Source: Caldisphaera sp. (GTDB lineage Archaea > Thermoproteota > Thermoprotei_A > Sulfolobales > Acidilobaceae). Taken from it: a DNA stretch of 54,595 nt. The DNA lies in the NCBI RefSeq assembly GCF_023256325.1, contig NZ_JAGDXI010000038.1, positions 1-54,595 of the forward strand, in the 5' to 3' direction. The position numbers and the translations under genes are program-made. This document shows, piece after piece, positions 15,839 through 23,083 of this stretch (positions are counted from its first letter, which is position 1; the number at the start of each line of letters is the position of its first letter). The notes beneath the pieces were generated by a model that was not told the origin of the DNA, made no database searches, and saw nothing but the letters and a program-made list of their open reading frames with translations.

Positions 15839-17260
15839 GTGTTGCGTATACAAAACACTTACGGGAAAAAAATTGAGATATTCAACCCATGGAACGAATC
15901 GTTAGTAAATATGTATGTATGTGGTCCAACTGTTTATGATTACACTCATATAGGTCATGCAAGGACCTTTGTAGTTTTTGATGCTATAAGGAGATATTTA
16001 TCGTTAAAAGGATATAATGTAGCTTACGTGCAAAACATTACAGACATAGATGATAAAATCATCAATAAAGCCAAAGAGACGAACTCAAATTGGGAAGACA
16101 TAGCTAATATTTATTCAAAAGATTACTTAGATAACTTAAATAAGCTTAACATAAAAATAGATTTACATCCCAGAGTGACCCATCATATATCAGAAATAAT
16201 AGACTTTATACAGGGATTAATAGATAAAGGTTACGCATATGTAGCTCAAAGTGGTAGTGTTTACTTTAGTGTAGATAAGTACCCAAATTATGGTAGGTTG
16301 AGCAACAATTTTAATAAAGCATATTGGAATCAAGGAGAAGGAATAGTTTCTGAAAAGAAAAATCCTTATGATTTTGCTTTATGGAAATCATATAAAGAAG
16401 GAGAACCATATTGGGAAAGTCCTTGGGGTAAAGGAAGACCAGGATGGCATATAGAATGTAGCGTAATGAGTTCTAGGTATTTAGGTAGTAAAATAGACAT
16501 ACATGGAGGGGGATCCGATTTAATTTTTCCCCATCATGAAAATGAAATAGCGCAAAGCGAATCTTATTTTGGTTCATCTCCATGGGTTAAATATTGGCTT
16601 CATACAAGCATGTTAACAATAAAAGGGGAGAAGATGAGCAAAAGCCTTGGTAATATAATATCATTAAATGATGCTATATCAACATGGGGGAGCAATATAT
16701 TAAGGCTTTGGCTTTTGAGTTCTCATTATAGGGCAATAATAGAATATTCTGAACAAAGCTTAAATCAAGCAAAAAGACTTTATGAAAGATTAAATGCAAT
16801 TTCTCAAGAGGTTGTTAAGAGACTTAAAAAAGAGGACTATACAATATATATGGGAAATGAAGATATTGAAAGCTTTAGTAATTTAAGGAACTTACTTTCA
16901 AAATGGTATGAATCTATGGATAATGATTTTAATATGAGCGAGGCAATTAGATATGTTTGGGATTTGACCGATCTTTACTATAAAAGGATTCAAGGCTCAG
17001 AATCATATGCTTTAGTATCATTTACTTATAAAGTTCTACAAGAAATGAATAAAGTATATGGAGTTTTAGATGATGTTTTATCAAAAGAGCTTCATGTAGA
17101 GAAGAATTTAACTCCGGAACTTATTGACCTTATATTAGAGGTAAGAAAGCAGCTTAGAGAAAATAAAATGTATGATTTAGCAGATCATATTAGGCTTAAG
17201 CTCTCATCTATGGGAATAAAAGTTATAGATAAAGGAAACAAATCAGATTATCTACTTTAA
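15839..17260 (+). CDS. cysS: Cysteinyl-tRNA synthetase
   Basis: Class I synthetase charging tRNA-Cys. 473 aa, full length. HIGH-type motif THIGHAR near residue 36, KMSKS-type motif EKMSKSLGN near residue 262, and zinc ligands in MYVCGPT, WHIECSV and FPHHENE. The start is GTG at 15839 or TTG at 15842, with GGTGG upstream. So this organism charges Cys directly and does not need the SepRS/SepCysS route of methanogens. The C-terminal anticodon domain is complete. Confidence 0.95.
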   Translation: MLRIQNTYGKKIEIFNPWNESLVNMYVCGPTVYDYTHIGHARTFVVFDAIRRYLSLKGYNVAYVQNITDIDDKIINKAKETNSNWEDIANIYSKDYLDNLNKLNIKIDLHPRVTHHISEIIDFIQGLIDKGYAYVAQSGSVYFSVDKYPNYGRLSNNFNKAYWNQGEGIVSEKKNPYDFALWKSYKEGEPYWESPWGKGRPGWHIECSVMSSRYLGSKIDIHGGGSDLIFPHHENEIAQSESYFGSSPWVKYWLHTSMLTIKGEKMSKSLGNIISLNDAISTWGSNILRLWLLSSHYRAIIEYSEQSLNQAKRLYERLNAISQEVVKRLKKEDYTIYMGNEDIESFSNLRNLLSKWYESMDNDFNMSEAIRYVWDLTDLYYKRIQGSESYALVSFTYKVLQEMNKVYGVLDDVLSKELHVEKNLTPELIDLILEVRKQLRENKMYDLADHIRLKLSSMGIKVIDKGNKSDYLL

Positions 17261-17291
17261 TTGTAAAAGATTTATAAACAAATTTTAAGAT

Positions 17292-17630
17292 TTATTCCAA
17301 ATTCTTTGCGGTTTCTCTTAAGTTCTTTGCAACCTCTTCTTTAATCACTTTTATATTATTATAAAGACATTCTTTAACACATTTCTTTTTTTCAATTACA
17401 TCCTGGATAGTTGAGCACCCATCATAAAGGCATTTATTTTCTATAGAAGATTCGTCAATAAAAAGTGCTATTATGTTATCCATATCAATTCTTTTTATGA
17501 ATTTTTCGAGTCCTGACATATTTAATAGCTTGTTTAAATAAGTTATATTTATAAGCCTTTTATCTATAACAAATCCATTAAGTTCGGAATTTAAAGAATT
17601 TATTATGCTTTCTGCAATTTCTTTATACAA
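17292..17630 (-). CDS. Hypothetical protein with four cysteines
   Basis: 112 aa, unrecognised. The N-terminal half is helical and Leu/Asn-rich. The C-terminal half has four cysteines (NKCLYDGC, KKKCVKEC) spaced as two CxxxC or CxxxxC pairs, which could bind a metal or form disulfides. It is 13 bases downstream of hsp20 on the same strand, so the two may be co-transcribed and heat-responsive. Confidence 0.6.
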   Translation of the reverse strand: MYKEIAESIINSLNSELNGFVIDKRLINITYLNKLLNMSGLEKFIKRIDMDNIIALFIDESSIENKCLYDGCSTIQDVIEKKKCVKECLYNNIKVIKEEVAKNLRETAKNLE

Positions 17631-17643
17631 AAGTTTTTCCCCA

Positions 17644-18165
17644 TTACTCTATTTTTATTTCTTTTCCTTTAGGTTCTTCTTTTTTCTTTTTAACCTTTAT
17701 TTCTAACACACCATTTTTATATGTTGCTTTTACGCTATCAGGATCTATCTTAGAAGGTAATTCTACTTCTTTAGAGTATTTCCTCATATCGCCTGTAGCT
17801 TTTATATATATTTTGTCTTCAGTAGCATTTACCTTTATGTTTTCTTTCGCAACGCCTGGTAGGTCTGCAACTATCCATATTTCATCGTTATGATCTATTA
17901 CATCAACCATAGGTTCTATTTCGTCACTAACAATAGGTTTTCCAAACTTGCCTTTCTTTATATTGCCAAACTCTTCAACTTTAGGTATACCATCTGGCCC
18001 AACAAAAATTCTTACCCCATAATAATATGGATTTTCTCCCTTAGTACCTTGCTTTGTTAAATTCTCAAAACTTTCTTCAAATTCTCTCATTTCTTCTTCC
18101 ATTTCTCTCATTATATCATCAAAAACATCGAATATAGATTTCTTTTTCTTTGGATTATTACTCAT
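17644..18165 (-). CDS. hsp20: Small heat shock protein, Hsp20/alpha-crystallin family
   Basis: ATP-independent chaperone that holds unfolding proteins. 173 aa: an acidic coiled N-terminal region (IMREMEEEMREFEESFEN), a middle linker, then the alpha-crystallin domain (about 90-160) with WIVADLPGVAKENIKV and the closing motif NGVLEIKV. The C-terminal tail is KGKEIKIE, so the usual I-x-I anchor is present as IKI. It starts at ATG 18165 with AGGTGAG upstream. A TATA-like box at 18198-18206 (minus strand) fits a promoter. Confidence 0.92.
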   Translation of the reverse strand: MSNNPKKKKSIFDVFDDIMREMEEEMREFEESFENLTKQGTKGENPYYYGVRIFVGPDGIPKVEEFGNIKKGKFGKPIVSDEIEPMVDVIDHNDEIWIVADLPGVAKENIKVNATEDKIYIKATGDMRKYSKEVELPSKIDPDSVKATYKNGVLEIKVKKKKEEPKGKEIKIE

Positions 18166-18197
18166 TTTCTCACCTATTTAATTAAGAATCGCAGAAG

Positions 18198-18206
18198 CTT
18201 TTAAAT
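18198..18206 (-). promoter_or_regulatory. TATA-like box of hsp20
   Basis: On the minus strand TTTAAAAG lies about 35 bases before the hsp20 ATG. The expected start point about 25 bases on leaves a leader of roughly ten bases that holds AGGTGAG. Confidence 0.4.
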
Positions 18207-18314
18207 TAATTTTTTTGAGATTTAAAATTTAGATATAATATTTATAAAATTATTAATGAATTTAAATACATTTGTTTATAATCCTGGCATAATAAATTAT
18301 TAATGGGAGAAAAA

Positions 18315-18557
18315 ATGAGTAAGCAAGAAAATTCATTAAATGTGATAGAAATAGAAGGGCTTGCAATGGATGGTCTCATAAAGAGTTTTACAGTGATTCA
18401 ATGCGATAAACCAAAGGAGTATAAAAAAATTCGTGCAGTGACATTTGATGGTAGGGAAATAGAGACCGCATGTATTGAACCTGACGCTGCTAATAGGTTA
18501 ACCATGGTTATGAACCTATATTTAAGAAATTGGTCTAAATATATAAACTGGGGATGA
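18315..18557 (+). CDS. Hypothetical protein, about 80 aa
   Basis: A small protein I do not recognise, with alternating beta-strand pattern (NVIEIEGLAMDGLIKSFTVI, KIRAVTFDGREIETACIEP) and a C-terminal helix ending WSKYINWG. It could be a compact beta-rich nucleic-acid or ligand-binding protein, but no motif supports this. The frame is open from ATG 18303, yet GGGAG lies six bases before ATG 18315, which is the better start. It is followed by the structured RNA island. Confidence 0.6.
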   Translation: MSKQENSLNVIEIEGLAMDGLIKSFTVIQCDKPKEYKKIRAVTFDGREIETACIEPDAANRLTMVMNLYLRNWSKYINWG

Positions 18558-18582
18558 ATCCTTTTTCATGTTAGTGAAGATC

Positions 18583-18591
18583 TTTTTATAT
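18583..18591 (+). promoter_or_regulatory. TATA-like box before the structured RNA
   Basis: TTTTTATAT precedes a GC-rich non-coding region by about 25 bases, as expected for archaeal BRE/TATA promoters. It would start transcription near 18612. Confidence 0.4.
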
Positions 18592-18611
18592 CCATTCACG
18601 TTTATTATTTT

Positions 18612-18830
18612 ATTTGGAGATTTCCTCTAGTGCTATTATGTATCAAACGTTAAACTTACGAGTCCACCTCTTATATTAGCTTACTGGTAACCCCGGGTTT
18701 CCGAGAGCTGCTCTTGCAGGGTGGCGAAGGGCTTAGGGAGACCGCAATGAAGTCAAGGGAGGCAGTCAATGACTATTAAAGATAATCAATGCCCGCTCTT
18801 GGCTGAGTGGTAGCGAAGAAAAGAAAGCAT
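18612..18830 (+). ncRNA. Unassigned GC-rich structured RNA candidate
   Basis: About 220 bases without a convincing reading frame that are far richer in G+C than the surroundings, the usual mark of a structured RNA in an AT-rich thermophile. Visible helices include CTGC-TCTT-GCAG (near 18708-18719), a near-palindrome GGTAACCC/GGGTTTCC just before it, and CTT-G-GCT/AGC-G-AAG closing a seven-base loop near 18799-18819. I do not find the SRP GGAAGGGAGCAGC loop or the RNase P GAGGAAAGUC element, so neither is claimed. A decayed insertion-sequence guide RNA is an alternative. Strand is set by the upstream TATA-like box. Confidence 0.45.
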
Positions 18831-18848
18831 AATATTAAAAGCTAATTA

Positions 18849-18858
18849 CTTTTTAAAG
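18849..18858 (+). promoter_or_regulatory. TATA-like box of the H/ACA-like RNA
   Basis: CTTTTTAAAG lies about 20-24 bases before the GG that opens the closing stem of the RNA at 18873, which matches archaeal promoter spacing. Confidence 0.45.
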
Positions 18859-18872
18859 TTATATAGTTAAAT

Positions 18873-18951
18873 GGCCCCGCTGTCTCACGTTGCCTGAGAC
18901 CCCATATTGGGGTATGAAGATGACGGGCAAACGGTAATGCGGGGTACAATA
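18873..18951 (+). ncRNA. Candidate H/ACA pseudouridylation guide RNA
   Basis: A compact RNA of about 76 bases. The lower stem pairs GCCCCGC (18874-18880) with GCGGGGT (18939-18945), and ACA follows at once at 18946-18948. Inside, CGTTGCC pairs with GGCAAACG around a bulged A, leaving an internal loop TGTCTCA/GTAAT that would serve as the pseudouridylation pocket. The apical stem ACCCC/GGGGT is preceded by CTGA opposite GATGA, as in a K-turn for L7Ae. Depending on the exact stem base, the pocket is 12-15 bases from ACA, close to the usual 14-16. A competing fold pairs GTCTCA with TGAGAC. The target is not known. Confidence 0.5.
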
Positions 18952-19021
18952 AATAACTTTAAATTAATTTTCATAAAGATATTACAAAACTAATCAATAC
19001 TTTTATAGATAAAATTTAAGA

Positions 19022-19306
19022 TTAAATCTTTTCCTTGCACTTTCCAAACATTTTTTCTGAATCTGATTTATATTGATCGATTATTTTTTTCCATTCTCCA
19101 TCTATTTCTTGGTTTTCTATAAGCATATTATAAAGAGCATATTGTATGGCTAACCTTATAAAAGAACTTCTAGATATACCGCATTTTTCTGTTATTTTAT
19201 TTATTAAGTTTAATTCATAAGACGATATTTTAGAACTTATCGTTATATCATTAGTAGGTTTAACATCGATTACTATGACATTTTCTTCATAAGTCAAATC
19301 AAACAC
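19022..19306 (-). CDS. Ribbon-helix-helix protein (CopG-like)
   Basis: 94 aa. Residues 20-65 fit a ribbon-helix-helix fold: strand ITISSKIS, helix YELNLINKITEKCG and helix RSSFIRLAIQYALYNM. The C-terminal third is charged and helical. Such proteins bind DNA as dimers through the ribbon and are often autoregulatory or antitoxin-like; no toxin gene is adjacent, so a general regulator is more likely. It is isolated, with about 70 bases to the RNA island and 180 bases upstream. Confidence 0.7.
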   Translation of the reverse strand: MFDLTYEENVIVIDVKPTNDITISSKISSYELNLINKITEKCGISRSSFIRLAIQYALYNMLIENQEIDGEWKKIIDQYKSDSEKMFGKCKEKI

Positions 19307-19483
19307 CTATTAATTATATTTTGCCGTATTATATATAATTTAACCAGATTTTTAAATATGTTTAGCTCGGAGTAAATAATAAAAGGTTTAAATTTTCTAA
19401 TGATTGTATACACTATATAAGCTTTTATCAAAACTAAAGTTATGCATTATCTAAGCAAGATATTATTAAATTCAAAATAAAAA

Positions 19484-20050
19484 TCATAGCATGTTTAATG
19501 CATTTTCAATTCCTACTTTATCTACTTTATCTATTATAATGCTCTTTCCTGAACAGAGGATTATTTGATCATTATCTATTAATCTAAATTTTCCGTGAAA
19601 TATTTTGAAGCCTTCTTTTTTATCTATTATACCTTCTTCAAACCTTGTACAATAAAAATCGTTTGTATCTTCTACCTTCTTTATATAGCTGTCTATTATA
19701 TTTAGATAAACTCTATTGTAATCTAATGTAGTGCAAATCCTTAAATTACCGTTTTTGCAAATTAAAACATTTTTCTTTTTATTATAAAACATTTCTCCTT
19801 TACAAAATTTTCTTATTATACTAAATTTTTTCTTAAAATTAATATAGTCATAATATAAGACAGAAATTAAAAGAGTCGTTGATGCAACTAATATTATATA
19901 TATGATATTTTTTATTAAGTTTGATGTAATCAAAACCATTGAAAGAAAGTATAGGCCAAAATCCAAAATTAAGTCAAATATTATAAAGCTCAAGGATCTA
20001 TTAAAATATTCTTTAATTAAATCTACTTTTTGATCTTCCATAAGCTTCAT
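19484..20050 (-). CDS. Membrane protein with two N-terminal spans
   Basis: 188 aa. After a short cytoplasmic start, residues 18-65 form two hydrophobic spans ([20 protein letters not shown] and [20 protein letters not shown]). The rest is a beta-rich soluble domain ([33 protein letters not shown]). No family recognised. The start ATG overlaps the stop region of rpl11 by four bases, so it is the second gene of an rpl11 operon. Confidence 0.65.
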   Translation of the reverse strand: MKLMEDQKVDLIKEYFNRSLSFIIFDLILDFGLYFLSMVLITSNLIKNIIYIILVASTTLLISVLYYDYINFKKKFSIIRKFCKGEMFYNKKKNVLICKNGNLRICTTLDYNRVYLNIIDSYIKKVEDTNDFYCTRFEEGIIDKKEGFKIFHGKFRLIDNDQIILCSGKSIIIDKVDKVGIENALNML

Positions 20051-20556
20051 CTATTCAGATATTCTTTTTCATATTTTTCTATTAGTTCCTTATGTTTCCC
20101 CTCTTCAATTTCTCTAATTACGTCTTTGGGATTTTTTCCTTCTACGGTCAAACCTATACTTTTGGCAGAACCTAAAATTGACTTTACAGCGGCTTCTAAA
20201 TTCTTAGATAGAAGCTTTGGACTTGATCTAACAGCAATCTCAACTACTTTTTCTAACTTTAAATCTCCTACCTTCTTATGCTCAGGATCTCCGCTAGGCT
20301 CGGAAGCACCAGCCTCCTTTAATAGAATTGTTGTAATAGTTGGTATTCCAACTTCTATTTTATATTCTTTTGTAGAGGTGTTTACTGTTATCTTAACAGG
20401 TATTGTCATACCGCTAAAGTCTTTAGTTTTTTCATTTATCTCATTAATTACTTCTTTAACATTTAACCCTAACGAAGATAGAGTAGGTCCTAAAGGTGGA
20501 CCTGGTTTTGCAGCTCCACCTTCAATTTGTATTGTTATGACTTTTTCTTGAGGCAT
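20047..20556 (-). CDS. rpl11: Large ribosomal subunit protein uL11
   Basis: Base of the GTPase stalk; binds 23S rRNA helices 43-44 and touches elongation factors. About 170 aa. The family signature [20 protein letters not shown] is near the N-terminus, and the C-terminal rRNA-binding domain contains [12 protein letters not shown]. The frame extends to a TTG at 20565, but the ATG at 20556 (MPQEKVITI) is the usual family start. In many archaea rpl11 leads the uL1-uL10-P1 operon; here it is 7 kb away from uL1 and on the other strand. Confidence 0.95.
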   Translation of the reverse strand: MPQEKVITIQIEGGAAKPGPPLGPTLSSLGLNVKEVINEINEKTKDFSGMTIPVKITVNTSTKEYKIEVGIPTITTILLKEAGASEPSGDPEHKKVGDLKLEKVVEIAVRSSPKLLSKNLEAAVKSILGSAKSIGLTVEGKNPKDVIREIEEGKHKELIEKYEKEYLNR

Positions 20557-20639
20557 CTTAATCAACCTTCTAGCTCCTTCTCTATAGCTGTAGGTTAAGT
20601 TTTTAAGGATTAAATTAAAAAATTTGGTTTATAAAAACA

Positions 20640-21050
20640 TTAAGGCCATGCTCCAGAAGCTAAGACTAAACTAAGTACATCTTTTATATTAGCTACACCT
20701 AATATATTTCCTTGGTCATTAACTATAGGTATGTGCCTTATATTACTTTCAACCATCTTATAGGCTACAGCTATTATAGGTTCATCAACCTTTGCTGTTA
20801 TCAACTTGGTGCTCATATAATTGCTTATGGGTGTATTTAACGAAGCGTTATCTACAATAGCTCTTACGAGATCTTTTTCTGTAAATATGCCCACTATTTT
20901 ATCATCCTTTACAACTAAAACGCTATCTACTCCTTTATCTTTCATAATTTTTGCAGCATCGCTTAATGGAGTATTATAACTTACTGTAATAGCCTTTTCT
21001 TTAGATATTATGTCCTTCAAGGATACCAACCTCCACTCCCCATATTTCAC
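20640..21050 (-). CDS. CBS-domain-pair protein
   Basis: 136 aa made of two CBS motifs (about 15-70 and 75-133), with TYPICAL elements KGVDSVLVVKDDKIVGIFTE and NIRHIPIVNDQGNILGVANI. Such stand-alone pairs bind AMP, ATP, SAM or NADH and act as energy sensors on unknown partners. A paralogue is at 26449-26850. The frame begins MKYGEWRLVSLKDI. Divergent from the AOR gene, with which it could share a regulatory spacer of about 70 bases. Confidence 0.85.
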   Translation of the reverse strand: MKYGEWRLVSLKDIISKEKAITVSYNTPLSDAAKIMKDKGVDSVLVVKDDKIVGIFTEKDLVRAIVDNASLNTPISNYMSTKLITAKVDEPIIAVAYKMVESNIRHIPIVNDQGNILGVANIKDVLSLVLASGAWP

Positions 21051-21118
21051 TTATTTAATATAACATTTATATATTTAACTCTAGTTTTTTGCTTATTTAT
21101 TGATATAAAAATAGCGAA

Positions 21119-23083
21119 GTGACAGAAATGAAATTCAAATCTCTGTACATAGATGTGTCCAAAGAATCTTATAATTTTAATGATGAAGAAGATCCAGATA
21201 TTTTAGGTATAATTGATTATGGATTAAAGATTCATATGAAATATAAGAGCTATTTATTAGATCCGCTAGATCCGAACAACCCTACAGTATTTGGTATAGG
21301 CCCATTTGCAGGAGGTATAGTTATAGGTAGTCATAGAATAGTGTTTATCTTTAAAAGCCCAGTATCTACAGGAATTCATGTAAGTGAACTAGGAGGAGCT
21401 GGTTTTGCTTTCTTTAGGACAGGATTAGATGGAGTAGTTGTTAATGGAAAATCTAGAGAGCCAAGCATTATAACTATTTATTCTAGCGATAAAGGTCTTA
21501 ATGTAAAGATAGATTATATAAAAGAAGATGAGCTATGGAATGTATATAATGGTTACGAGGGATATAAAGGTACAAGAGGACTTACCCAATATATAATATC
21601 AAAAGATAAAGATAGTATAATAAAAAACAAATCAAGAGTTATAGTAGTGGGTCCAGCTGCTTTTAAAACGAATTTTGCCGGAATTTTCAGTTATGTATTA
21701 GATGAACATACTGCAAATATCACATCTGTTTCTGATTCAGCCTCAAGAGGAGGAGGAGGTAGCGTATTAGCTAAAGCTCATAATGTTGTAGGAATAGTTG
21801 TAGGAGGCACTTTGAAGAGGGATAATCCTAATATAGGTAATATAAAGTTAATGAACCAAATATCGCAAAACGTTTATAAAAAGCAATACATGCCAACCTT
21901 GCTTGATAAAACAGTAAAATATCGTTTTGACCCTCAAACAAAAACTGGAGGTACATTTGGCGTTAACTATATACATTATAAGGAGCTTGTTCCATACTTA
22001 GGTTATAACAATGTTTATTATAGTAGAGGAGTTAGGCTAATTTTACATGACAAGGTTATAGAAAATTATTGGAAGCCTTTTGAAGATAATGTATTTGATG
22101 GAGGAAAGCTTACTGATGCATCAAAAAATTGTGGAGAACCTTGCTCAGTATCTTGTAAAAAGATATATAAAGGGACTAAAATTGATTACGAACCAGCTCA
22201 TGGCGTGGGTCCTATAAGTGGTATAATAACTATGGATGAATCAGCTAGCTTAGTCAATTTGCTTGATGATTTAGGGTTAGATGCAATAGAAGCTGGTCAT
22301 TTAATATCATGGATATTTGATTTAATAGATAAAGGTCTATTAAATCCAGAAGACGTTGGGCTAAATGATTATCCTGTTTTCGATCCTGAGAGGATTGATA
22401 AAGAATCGAGCATTAAGAATTCTATTTTAGCAAGAAAACTTATCGAATTAATTGGGTTTGATGAAAATAATAAAGTATTAAAAATTATTTCAGAAAGAGG
22501 ATTAAGATCTGCTGCTAAGGAACTTGATAACATTTATCACGATAGAGTTAGTAAAATTGGTTTAAGATACGAGGATTTATTAGTATATGCAGCTTTTGGT
22601 AAAGAAGGATATATGACTCCTAATTATTACTGGAGTCCTGGCGTCTTGGCTCCATTATATGTTTTGGGGAAATATTGGACAGATTATTCACCTTCTTTCA
22701 AAGAGCCAGAAGATTATGAAACGGTAAGCTTGAAGAGAGCTGTACTTGAATATATAGTTGCTAACGCTGGATTTTGTAGGTTCCATAGAGGGTGGGCTGA
22801 AGAGATGATGTCAGAAATGTACAAACAGCTGATTGGTTTAAACGTTGATCTTTATTCTCATGGATTAAAGATGTATAAAACAATTGCTGATTACCAACTA
22901 AAATCTGGTGCAGAGCCAGAATTTTGGGAATCTAAGAAAGTAATGGATATAGTCGCATCTCTAGCTGCTGAAACTAGTGCAACAGGTTGGGAGGATTCTA
23001 TGTATCATAAAGAAAAACTTAAAAATTGGTGGGAAAGGTTTTATAATAAATTAAATCAAGATTTAAATAAGGTTAGTTTATAA
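21119..23083 (+). CDS. Aldehyde:ferredoxin oxidoreductase family (tungsten)
   Basis: AOR-family tungstopterin and [4Fe-4S] enzyme, about 650 aa; oxidises aldehydes to acids and passes electrons to ferredoxin. The pterin-binding region ASRGGGGSVLAKAHNVVG lies near 200, the cluster Cys in CGEPCSVSC near 340-350 and the fourth Cys in GFCRFHRGW near 560. The CxxxCxxxC spacing is slightly different from the usual CxxCxxxC. The start is GTG 21119 or ATG 21128. Its last six bases overlap the end of alaS. Substrate (formaldehyde, glyceraldehyde-3-phosphate or broad) is not decided. Confidence 0.85.
   Translation: MTEMKFKSLYIDVSKESYNFNDEEDPDILGIIDYGLKIHMKYKSYLLDPLDPNNPTVFGIGPFAGGIVIGSHRIVFIFKSPVSTGIHVSELGGAGFAFFRTGLDGVVVNGKSREPSIITIYSSDKGLNVKIDYIKEDELWNVYNGYEGYKGTRGLTQYIISKDKDSIIKNKSRVIVVGPAAFKTNFAGIFSYVLDEHTANITSVSDSASRGGGGSVLAKAHNVVGIVVGGTLKRDNPNIGNIKLMNQISQNVYKKQYMPTLLDKTVKYRFDPQTKTGGTFGVNYIHYKELVPYLGYNNVYYSRGVRLILHDKVIENYWKPFEDNVFDGGKLTDASKNCGEPCSVSCKKIYKGTKIDYEPAHGVGPISGIITMDESASLVNLLDDLGLDAIEAGHLISWIFDLIDKGLLNPEDVGLNDYPVFDPERIDKESSIKNSILARKLIELIGFDENNKVLKIISERGLRSAAKELDNIYHDRVSKIGLRYEDLLVYAAFGKEGYMTPNYYWSPGVLAPLYVLGKYWTDYSPSFKEPEDYETVSLKRAVLEYIVANAGFCRFHRGWAEEMMSEMYKQLIGLNVDLYSHGLKMYKTIADYQLKSGAEPEFWESKKVMDIVASLAAETSATGWEDSMYHKEKLKNWWERFYNKLNQDLNKVSL

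Noticed and set aside
18303-18557. Toxin-antitoxin pair of the 80-aa protein with the ribbon-helix-helix gene at 19022
   Set aside because: The genes are 460 bases apart, on opposite strands and separated by the RNA island; no toxin fold is seen.
18612-18830. SRP RNA or RNase P RNA in the GC-rich island
   Set aside because: The conserved SRP helix 8 loop and the RNase P GAGGAAAGUC and ACAGAAA elements were not found on either strand, so only an unassigned RNA is reported.
18873-18951. tRNA gene with a 7-bp acceptor-like stem
   Set aside because: The outer stem has the right length, but there is no D-loop GG, no 7-base anticodon loop and no TTC-containing T loop; the H/ACA fold explains more.
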